From: Diplosphaera chodatii
Lineage: Eukaryota; Chlorophyta; Trebouxiophyceae; Prasiolales; Stichococcaceae
DNA length: 64,000 bases
NCBI GenBank assembly: GCA_032358165.1
Contig: JAALGY010000041.1
Span: 930,001 to 994,000, forward strand
Direction of reading: 5' to 3'
This document shows positions 56,674 to 64,000 of this stretch, piece by piece. How positions within the stretch are numbered: the first letter of the stretch is position 1; the number at the start of each line of letters is the position of its first letter. The notes beneath the pieces are model-generated. The model searched no databases and was not told the DNA's origin. It worked only from the letters and a program-made list of their open reading frames with translations. The position numbers and the translations under genes were made by a program.

Positions 56674-56720
56674 GGTGCGCCACCACGCCGCAGCTGCTCA
56701 AGCGAGAGCGTGAGGCTCAT

Positions 56721-57886
56721 GGCTGGGCGAGGTGCAGGATGGCCGTGGTGGTGGGCGTTGGTGTAAGTGTCGGATGAGGGGCGATGGCGGCGATGGCGGC
56801 CGCTGCTGCGGCCATGTGTGGGCAAGGGCCTAGCTGTTTGGGGTTGGGGGGCGGTGGGCGTGGCGGGAAGCATGCTGAAGGGGTGGGTACGGAGGGTTGT
56901 GGCGTGGGCGGCAGGCAAGTGCTGGGCAGCAGTGCAGCAGTGCAGGGCAGCACTCAGAGCAAGGTGCAGCAGGTGGCAGGCTGAGGGTAGTGGCGGATGC
57001 TGGAGGGAGGCAGGCTGGTGATGGTGGCGGCGTCAGGCGGTGGGCAGCACTCAGAGCAGGGTGCAGCAGGCGGCAGGCCGAGGGTGGTGTGGGTGGTGGT
57101 GAGGATGGCAGGCTGGTGTTGGCGGCGGCGGCAGGCAGCGGGCAGCACCCAGGTCAGGGTGCAGCAGGTGGCAGGCTGAGGGTGGTGTGGGTGGTGGTGA
57201 AGGCGGCAGGCTGGTGTTGGCGGCGGCGGCAGGCAGAGGGCAGCACCCAGGTCAGGGTGCAGCAGGTGGCAGGCTGTGGGTGGTGTGGGTGGTGGTGAAG
57301 GCGGCAGGCTGGTGTTGGCGGCGGCGGCGGGCGGCGGGCGGCACTCAGATCAGGGTGCAGCAGGTGGCAGGCTGTGGGTGGTGGTGAGGATGGCAGGCTG
57401 GTGTTGGCGGCGGCGGCAGGCAGTGGGCAGCACCCAGGTCAGGGTGCAGCAGGTGGCAGGCTGTGGGTGGTGTGGGTGGTGGTGAGGATGGCAGGCTGGT
57501 GTTGGCGGCGGCGGCAGGCAGCGGGCAGCACCCAGGTCAGGGTGCAGCAGGTGGCAGGCTGTGGGTGGTGTGGGTGGTGGTGAGGATGGCAGGCTGGTGT
57601 TGGCGGCGGCGGCAGGCAGCGGGCAGTACCCAGGTCAGGGTGCAGCAGGTGGCAGGCTGTGGGTGGTGTGGGTGGTGGTGAGGATGGCAGGCTGGTGTTG
57701 GCGGCGGCGGCAGGCGGCGGGCAGCACTCAGATCAGGGTGCAGCAGGTGGCAGGCTGTGGGTGGTGTGGGTGGTGGTGAAGGCGGCAGGCTGGTGTTGGC
57801 GGCGGCGGCGGTCGGCGGGCGGCACTCAGATCAGGGTGCAGCAGGTGGCAGGCTGTGGGTGGTGGTGAGGATGGCAGGCTGGTGTT
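56721..57886 (-). repeat. LINE-B 5' region with tandem 98-bp monomers
   Basis: Positions 56,721 to about 56,904 are a unique leader upstream of the LINE-B ORF1 ATG. From about 56,905 to 57,886 there are some nine GC-rich units of about 98 bp containing GCAGGCTGGTGTTGGCGGCG, CAGGGTGCAGCAGGTGGCAG and GTGGGTGGTGGTGA. Some units lack a 9-bp GTGGTGTGG step, giving 89 bp. A GTG-started frame repeats every 98 bp on the plus strand because of this periodicity and is not a gene. Position and orientation suggest 5' UTR or promoter monomers of LINE-B. Confidence 0.7.
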
Positions 57887-58185
57887 GGCATTTGACATTG
57901 ACATTGATTACATACTGGTGGTGGGCCATTTTGGCCTAGCCACAGGCTCTGGCGGAATAACCCAGAGCAACATGCACAACGAGTCGTGTCCGAAACCGTT
58001 CACTCCCCGCTGACAGGATGGTTCCACTCAAGCCCGGTTGGATGTACACCCCTCCAACTCCGCACAATGATCATGACAAACCCGCAAAAAGGCTGCCAGT
58101 TGCCCGGCATCTTGCTGCATAAAGTCCGCCACTGAGGTGATGTCGCTGTCCTCAAACAGCTCAGAATGCTGCACCCTCTGATCTA

Positions 58186-60438
58186 CTAGAGCTGGACAAC
58201 CCCAGACCATATGCGCCTCATCATCCACCACGCCGCAGCTACACCGCTGACACAGCCGCTCTGCCCGCGGCAGACGCTGCCACCTCCCTGTTTCCACCCC
58301 CAATGGGCATGCTGATGGGCCATGGGCACATCAGCATACAGTGCCTGCACGCCCCTCAGAAACTCCCCATGCACCCCAATCCGCTGCAGCTTCTCCCAAA
58401 GCAAATCACGAGGTACAGTGTCGTATGCTTTCTTGAAATCGACAAAGCAAGAGTACAGAGGCTGCTTATCTGCCTTGGCCTTCTCGATGAGGGTGCGAAC
58501 GACGAAGGTTTGATCGGTGGTGCGGTGGTCCTTGCGGAAGCCCGCCTGTCCGCGTGCGCGCAGCTGGTGCTGCTCGGTCCACCTCATAAGCTTTTCGTTA
58601 AGCATGCAAGCATACAGCTTTGCCAATAAAGAGCCAACAGCAATGCCACGGTAATTACCCGGATCGGATGTGTCGCCCCCCTTGTGAATCGGTGTGATGC
58701 CGCACAGAGCCCAGCCCCTTGGCAACGCTGCCACCCTTTGACAAGCGTTGAAAACAGATGCAAGACAAGGTGCAAGCTGCGCCGCTGCAACAGATAAAGC
58801 ATCCAATTTGAGCAGGCCCACCGTTGCTTTGCCTCCGCGCAGGGCTCCTATAGCCTGTTGCACGGCGCCGGCTGTGAAGGGCGAGTTGAGCTCGCTTCCG
58901 TCGGCAAAAGGTGGCGCAGCACCACTACCCGAGGTACCTGCAGTGCTTGATGAAACTGTGGGGGCATCCAGCAGTTTCCGGAAGGAGTCAAGCATCACAT
59001 CATCTGCTATGGGACACGCCCGCTTCTTAGCAGGTTTGAACTTTTGCCAGAACTTTTTGGAGTTGGTTGATCGAGCCAGTTCAGTGAGGGCAAGAGCCTG
59101 ACTGCGAGTCCACTGGCGCTGGGTGCGGCGTAGCAGGTGCTGGTACTGCTGGCGGAGCGCGCGAGCAGCCGGTGACTGCGGGTCGCGCCGCGCGGCTTGC
59201 CGCGCTGCGCGGCGTCCGCGGGCCAGGTCAGCATCCCACCAGCGAGGCACAGCGTTGCGGTCCCGCCGCCGCCCCTTGGCGGCCGGCGCCGTTGCAGCCA
59301 CCTCAGCCTGCGTGGTCTCAATGAGCTGATCGAACTGCATGCCCACAGCATGCATGTCATCGGGTACCTGGGCAGCGTCTGCTGCCGCTGCAATGTCGAC
59401 CAGTTGGGCTGCCGCATCAGGCTGCTGCAGGCGCTGCTGCCATACTTCCAGCTGCGCTGCACCGAGGCGCAGGGGCTGCTGGGTCGTAGGCTGCTGCGGG
59501 TGCTGCTGCTGATGGCGGCGGCGCTGGCGACGTGGGAGCGGCTGCTGAGCGGCGGCGGTCCTCTTGATGAGCAGATGCAAGGCTGCATGGTCCGACTCAG
59601 GAGCGGGGAGTACTGTTAGGGAATGAATCAAAGGGAATGCATCGGCACTTGCAAGCGCATAGTCAATCAGGCTGCTGCCCACCTGACTTTGGCTAACAAA
59701 AGTGACCTGTCCCTCCTCATCTCCTGAAACACGACCGTTAGCAATCCTGACGGATGTCTCAACACACATGTCAAGCAGAGCCCTGCCCCACCTGTTGGGC
59801 CGCTCCCTGCTGTCGCGGCTGTGCCGCTGTGACTGCACAGGAGGGGCGGTGGAGGGCAGGAACTCCTCTGTGACAGGGTGATCGACAGATCCCGGAAAGT
59901 CCGGGCAGGTGCTGGTGCGTGCGTTCAGGTCTCCAACAACAAACACATGCCCCATGCGGCAGGTGGCGCTCACCTCCTCACGTGACGCCTCCCAGACCGC
60001 AGGGCCCTTGCCATCAAAAGATGGGCTTCCCTCGGGTGGTATGTAGCATGGAATCATGTAAGCATCCTCCTCCTGACCGACAGCCTTGTCAAACCTCAAA
60101 ACAGCATAGCAGTTTTGGGGTCCAGTTGACAAGTGTGTCACCGATGATGCAAGCTTGTCGGCGACGTAGACAGCGAGGCCGCCACGTGCACCGCCACGCT
60201 GCTGACGCCGGCTCCGCGGCAGGTGAAGGACGGATGTGAAGCCGTCCAGCTCCGGCGCGTCGGTCCCCTCCCGCGCCCACGTCTCGCTGAAGGCCAGCAC
60301 GTCGAAGTCAGCCGCCTTGATGACCTGCGATAGCGCAGATGCATCTCTGGTCAGCCACCCCTGGACGTTCAGGCTCAGTACAGACAGGGCGCTGTTCGGG
60401 GACCGGATTGCGCCGGGCGCAGCCCGGCCCCAACACCC
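58186..60438 (-). pseudogene. LINE-A ORF2, internally deleted
   Basis: The endonuclease and reverse transcriptase up to VQALYADVPMA match the 42.3-kb copy. The frame then shifts at the deletion and ends abnormally at 58,186. The frame is open right up to the ORF1 stop codon (TAG at 60,439-60,441), with no intervening stop and no ATG at its start. Confidence 0.85.
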
Positions 60439-61854
60439 CTAGCAGACATGGTTGGGGGTGGGTTTGGGGGTGGCTGGCGCCTTTGCTGGAGAGGGTGATG
60501 TTCCCTCAGCCAAAGTGGGGCCACCAGCTGATGTGTGAGAAGTGGGCTCAACAGGCAGCACAGCAAAGCGTGATGCAATGCCAAGGGGAGCAACAGCAGG
60601 GTGAGGGCCAAGAGCGCTTGGCCGCCGCTGCCGGCGCGGCGCGAGGTGATGCTGTGCAAATTGCATAGCATCTGCGGCTGCGCGGCGTGCGTTCGCCACC
60701 GGAGCTGCGTCCTGGGCTGCATGGTGCTGGTTCCTGCGCAGCTGTGCCGCTGCGTCCCGACGCTGCGGTGCCACACTCTCAAAAACTGAAACACCGCAAG
60801 TGCGGGGAAGGCGCGCTTTCGCGCTGCACATCCTGCGCACAAAAGCACCATCGTCAATGCTGACAACAGCCAGACCGGTCTTCTGCTTGCTGACACGCAT
60901 CACGATGATGTGCTGTGCAGCATCTTGCAAGCAAAGCTTGCTGGTGCAGAAACCCTGTACTGCCGCTGCGGCAACATCGCTGCTGCTGCCTGCTGCAAAA
61001 TCCAAGCCGCTGAAGACCCATGCTGCTGATGCAGTGCTGCTGCTGCGTGCTGGGAGCCGCGGCTGCTGCTGTGGATCAATGCTGGGCCGGCTGGTTGCTG
61101 TTGGCTGCTGTGGCAATGCTGCTGCTGATGCCGTTGCTGATGTTGCAGGCTGGCTGCTGGGAGCTGCTGGCGCGGGTGCTGCATGCTGCTCTGGAGCTGC
61201 ATGCTGCCTGTCCGGTGCCATCTGCTGCTCCTGGCTGCTGCTGTTGGCCTGTGGCTGCTGCACATGTATGACAAGCTTGACTGGCTGGCATTGCTGCTGC
61301 AGTGCCGCTTGCTGATGTGCTGCTGCCTCAAGCTTCAGCTGCTGCACCTCGGCCTCAAGAGACGCAATCCTGCGCAAGTATGGCGCAATGGCAGCGTTGG
61401 ACGAGGGCTGTGGGACTGCACAGCCTGCACTGGAATCACCCTGAGCAGTCTGGGCAGTCACGTGATCCAAGTCAGCATCATCTGCAGTTGCATGCACGCA
61501 TGCATGTCCACGCAGGGGGCCCCTGGGTGGCCGCTGCTGAGCAGCAGGCGCCGTATAGGCCTCGCTGATGGGTGCCGCGTTGTGCGTGCAGGACTGCTGA
61601 CTCAGATCGGCGCTGGAGTCCGACACCGAAAACTCTGCAAGTGCAGCGTCCGCAATGCCGTCCATTGGCTCCATGACGGCGTGTAGCTGCCGACGAACCG
61701 TTTCTGCGTTGGCGCCCCTGCGAACAGACACGTTGTACCGTTTGGCGATCTTCCGGAGTGCAGCCAGGTCACTCAGTGACGCAACCGTCGCCCAGTCCAT
61801 CGCCGCATCTGTTGAGGAGACAACGTCAGAGAACGAACGCGTGCAGATCGTCAT
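60439..61854 (-). CDS. LINE-A ORF1 protein, intact (471 codons)
   Basis: Start ATG 61854 (MTICTRSFSDVVSSTDAAMD), stop TAG 60,441-60,439 after PTPNHVC. Order of parts: SAP-like N-terminus (about residues 25-60), acidic/Ser region, coiled coil (about 160-190, ASLEAEVQQLKLEAAAHQ), Gln/Ser-rich linker, RRM-like segment (about 270-360, WVFSGLDFAAG to CGVSVFESVA), then a basic and Pro-rich tail. The arrangement of coiled coil followed by an RNA-binding-like fold resembles L1 ORF1 proteins, which coat element RNA as trimers. The comparison is by pattern, not by alignment. Confidence 0.8.
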   Translation of the reverse strand: MTICTRSFSDVVSSTDAAMDWATVASLSDLAALRKIAKRYNVSVRRGANAETVRRQLHAVMEPMDGIADAALAEFSVSDSSADLSQQSCTHNAAPISEAYTAPAAQQRPPRGPLRGHACVHATADDADLDHVTAQTAQGDSSAGCAVPQPSSNAAIAPYLRRIASLEAEVQQLKLEAAAHQQAALQQQCQPVKLVIHVQQPQANSSSQEQQMAPDRQHAAPEQHAAPAPAAPSSQPATSATASAAALPQQPTATSRPSIDPQQQPRLPARSSSTASAAWVFSGLDFAAGSSSDVAAAAVQGFCTSKLCLQDAAQHIIVMRVSKQKTGLAVVSIDDGAFVRRMCSAKARLPRTCGVSVFESVAPQRRDAAAQLRRNQHHAAQDAAPVANARRAAADAMQFAQHHLAPRRQRRPSALGPHPAVAPLGIASRFAVLPVEPTSHTSAGGPTLAEGTSPSPAKAPATPKPTPNHVC

Positions 61855-62251
61855 GTTATGATGTATAGGAGGTAGATGGATGGTTGCAGCTTGTGATGCA
61901 GCTGCTGGGTGTGTGTGACACGATATGAGCGGTTGGAGTCAGTATGGGACGCCTCAAACGAGGTGCAATGGCCTCAAATGAGGTGCGATGGCTGCGAAAT
62001 TGCAGCAGAAGGATGGTGTGTGTGAGATGAGTCTGTTTGCAAGGTTTGCAAGCAGGTTGAGGGGTGTAGAGCGCAGGGTTGCGTGGTTTGACGGGGTTGG
62101 TTGGTTGGGTGCGGTTGGCCTCCTGTGAGCGTGCTGCCGGACACCGGGCAGCGCGGGATCCTTCGCGGTTGTTGTAGAGAGCCTGTATGTGGCCAGAGAG
62201 CGTGTATAGAACGTGCGCAGGAAACCCTTCCGAGTATGCAAACGGAAAAGT
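61855..62251 (-). promoter_or_regulatory. LINE-A 5' UTR
   Basis: This is about 395 bp between the element 5' end (CTTTTCCGTTTGCATACTC) and the ORF1 ATG, closely similar to 47,333-47,727. It should contain the internal promoter. A near-perfect direct repeat, CCTCAAACGAGGTGCAAT versus CCTCAAATGAGGTGCGAT, lies at 61,952-61,990. Confidence 0.6.
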
Positions 62252-64000
62252 GTGTATGTGATGCCGGTGGCGGCACTGGTGTGGGCGGGTTGCCGGGCAG
62301 CCGAGCCGAACAACAGGGACTTGGTCTTGGTGGGGTTGAGCTGGGCGCCCCAGGCGGCAGCGAAGGCAGCAACAGGTCCTTCGATGACCTTGTCGCAGTC
62401 CGCTGCGGAGGCGGCGTGGATGGTGGTGTCGTCGGCGTGCATGTGGCAAGGGGGAGCAGCTCCGCCAAAGGGGAGGGCGATGGGTTGCACGGCACCAGCG
62501 GCGACCATGCATCGAGTGAGGGCGGCAAGAGTCTGGAGCTGCAGGATGTAGAGCAGTGACGAGGGGGGGCTGCCTTGGAGTGCGCCGCTGTTGATGGGAA
62601 TGGGGTCGGTGGGGGCGCCGTTGACGCGGATGCGCCCAAGGGTGTCGGTCATAAAGAGGGCAGCCCAGCGCTGGGCGCCCTCTCCAAACCGCATGGCCTC
62701 CATGACCCTCAGGGTCCAGGCTCGGTCCATCCAGTCGAAGGCCTTGGCGAAGTCGAGGAAGAGCATGGCTCCATCGGTGTCATGGGTGGTGAGGAGGTCG
62801 GCGAGCTCGGTGTGGTTGAGGATGTTGTCGCCAATCCAGCGGCCGGGGAGGAAGCCAGTCTGTGTGGGGTCAATGACGGGTCCAAGGGCGTGGGCGAGGC
62901 GGGTGGCAAAGGCGCGGGAAGCGATCTTGACGTCGGCGTTGATGCCTGCGATAGGTCGGCGGTTGGCGAGGTCGCGGGCATCGCCTCGCTTTGGGACGAG
63001 GGTGTAGTCGGAGGTGCGCTGACGAGGCGACATGGTGGGCCGGGCACCAGCCGTGTGGCAGGCATTGAGGGCTCGTGTGAGGGGGAGGCCGAGCTTGTCC
63101 CAGAGTTGGACGTACAGCTCAGCTGGCAGGCCGTCCGGACCAGGGCTCTTGCCGCGTTGTGCCGCGCGGGCGGCGGCCGCGAGCTCCTTGTGTGTGAGTG
63201 GCTCGTCGCAGGCGGCAGCATCGGCGGCAGCGACGGTGGCGTCGAGGGAGGCAAGGAGCTGGTCCTGAGCGGCGCGGCATGTTGGGCGGGCGGCGAAGTG
63301 GCGGGTGTAGTGGTCGGCGATGAGCTGTTGGGCGTGGGCGAGGCCGTCGGCCGTGTCAAGGCCGACATACATGCCATTGCTGGAGTCCAGCACCGAGGTG
63401 AAGGTGGTGTCGCTGAAGTGGCGGGGGTCGCAGCGAGCGTGGAAGTAGTGAGTGGGCTTCTCGAAGAACATGAGCTCCAACGCCCGGGCGCGATCTAGTG
63501 CAAGCTGGGCGTGGCGGTCGTGGTGGGCTTGCAGGGCGTCGGCAGCGGTGTGGAAGGCGGCGCGTGCAGCGTCGCGAGCATTGTCTGTCGCAGCGATGGG
63601 CAGCTGAGAAGCTGCAAAGGCGACGGCCTCTTGCTGGTGCCGAAGCTCCAGGCGTCTGCGACGCGTGTCGGCGGCAGTGCGCCGCTGGGCGAGCAGGCGG
63701 ATGCAGGAGAGCATGTCCTCCAACAGCCCTTGCGGGTCGGTGTCGCGCAGCTCCGGGGGGGCGGCGCCGTCGTCGGGAGAGGGCGAGGCGTGCTGGCTTG
63801 CGGCGGCCAGGAGGCGGAGGAAGTCGGCGGCCCGGCGCGAGGAGTCTTGCTGATGGAGCCTGTCGGCCATAAGGCGGTCGAGGGCATTTTCCAGCTCAGT
63901 GACGAAGTCGGCGTCTGCGAGGAGGGGGAGGGGGAAGCGCCATGGTGGGCGAGCCCGCAGCACCGAACCGGGGAGCGTGAAGGCGAAGGTGACGCCGCGG
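62252..64000 (-). pseudogene. LINE-B ORF2 fragment, second copy, running off the window
   Basis: It is nearly identical to 47,728-49,700 but without the 48.2-kb SINE, so the frame is open from the window edge to the LINE-A junction. Motifs present include KSPGPDGLPAELYVQLWD, DPTQTGFLPGRWIGDNI, LDFAKAFDWMDRAW, NSGALQGSPPSSLLYIL and HMHADDTTIHA. It is cut by LINE-A after HTSAATGITYT. Confidence 0.85.

Larger units (their letters stand above)
36179..56720 (-). mobile_element. LINE-B retrotransposon, one copy spread over about 20 kb by nested insertions
   Basis: Removing the flanked insertions restores a continuous element on the minus strand. Pieces in element order: 56,720-56,684, 55,209-54,150, 51,915-51,322, 51,052-48,435, 48,203-47,728, 42,154-41,845, 41,614-40,900, 40,673-about 40,592, about 40,420-39,725, 39,649-38,804, 38,696-38,493, 37,261-36,538 and 36,221-36,179. 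At the junctions I checked closely the reading frame resumes in phase and a duplicated target site is visible. ORF1 is about 56,720-50,486 and ORF2 starts at 50,489. The upstream 98-bp array probably belongs to its 5' end. The 3' end is not clearly recognised. Confidence 0.75.
50486..56720 (-). pseudogene. LINE-B ORF1, interrupted by three insertions
   Basis: ATG at 56720 (MSLTLSLEQLRRGGAP). After removing the family D element, the frame continues at 55,209 with RLRAERAVDLATSLALLPIA. It runs to QVLPQLTPA at about 54,150, resumes at 51,915 (PATDAGVAAMETDLATLDG), is broken again at 51,321-51,053, and ends at 50,486 with TGA overlapping the ORF2 ATG (ATGA). The middle is Pro/Asp-rich. I see no zinc knuckle or known fold. 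The length of roughly 700-750 residues is unusual for a LINE ORF1, and function as an RNA-binding partner is inferred from position only. Confidence 0.7.
57887..62251 (-). mobile_element. LINE-A copy with internal deletion; 5' half part of a duplicated block
   Basis: The 3' tail (three repeat units) starts at 57,887 and normal 3' sequence continues to 58,302. There it jumps by about 1.1 kb to reverse transcriptase sequence resuming at 58,321, so the YADD region and much of the C-terminus are missing. Upstream the element is complete: ORF2 N-terminal half, ORF1 and 5' UTR, ending at 62,251. The 5' flank has GTGTATGTGATGCC (62,252-62,265), the LINE-B target seen at 42,141. Confidence 0.85.

Noticed and set aside
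57187..57868. Series of 66-72 codon GTG-started frames repeating every 98 bp
   Set aside because: They are phase-repeated shadows of the tandem 98-bp monomers.

Overview
The window is a piece of nuclear genome from a GC-rich green alga (Chlorophyta; class not resolved). The evidence is plastid genes of plant/algal type (a magnesium-chelatase H protein and a fibrillin) with N-terminal transit-peptide-like ends, small exons separated by GT-AG introns that mostly end in TGCAG, and no bacterial operon structure. All exon joins below were made by eye from splice consensus, reading phase and protein-family similarity.

Positions 1-24,003 are gene-dense. Eight host genes alternate strictly in orientation: VPS51 (-), nitrilase/NIT (+), fibrillin (-), DUF819 membrane protein (+), DDX20/Gemin3-like helicase (-), small plastid coiled-coil protein (+), USP39/SAD1 (-), ChlH (+). 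Each head-to-head pair shares a 380-500 bp intergenic region, and tail-to-tail pairs are 77-256 bp apart. The genes cover unrelated jobs: endosome-to-Golgi tethering, glutathione repair, plastid lipid globules, snRNP assembly and splicing, and chlorophyll synthesis.

From about 24.3 kb to the right end no host gene is visible. The DNA is nested retroelements, named here for this window only. LINE-A is a two-ORF APE/RT element of about 5.6 kb with a 3' (AATGTC)n tail. LINE-B is a longer two-ORF APE/RT element with a 98-bp tandem array at its 5' side; one copy runs from about 57.9 kb down to 36.2 kb on the minus strand and is broken by at least ten insertions. Family C is a non-autonomous (CAAA)n-tailed retroposon carrying a 92/93-bp minisatellite. 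Family D shares the 3' end of C but has its own 5' end with a perfect hairpin. A SINE of about 230 bp has a tRNA T-arm/B-box.

Target-site duplications of 6-14 bp can be read around many insertions and give their order. LINE-B came first, then LINE-A, C, D and SINE copies entered it. A segment of about 14.6 kb (43.69-58.30 kb) appears to be tandemly repeated, because the right end (58.32-64.0 kb) repeats the LINE-A/LINE-B junction of 43.69-50 kb without two later SINE insertions. The most unusual observations are 20-28 bp LINE-A insertions flanked by target-site duplications, a LINE-A copy whose two ORFs are in one frame separated by a single TAG, the C/D families, and a ChlH gene with an apparent extra N-terminal coiled-coil region.
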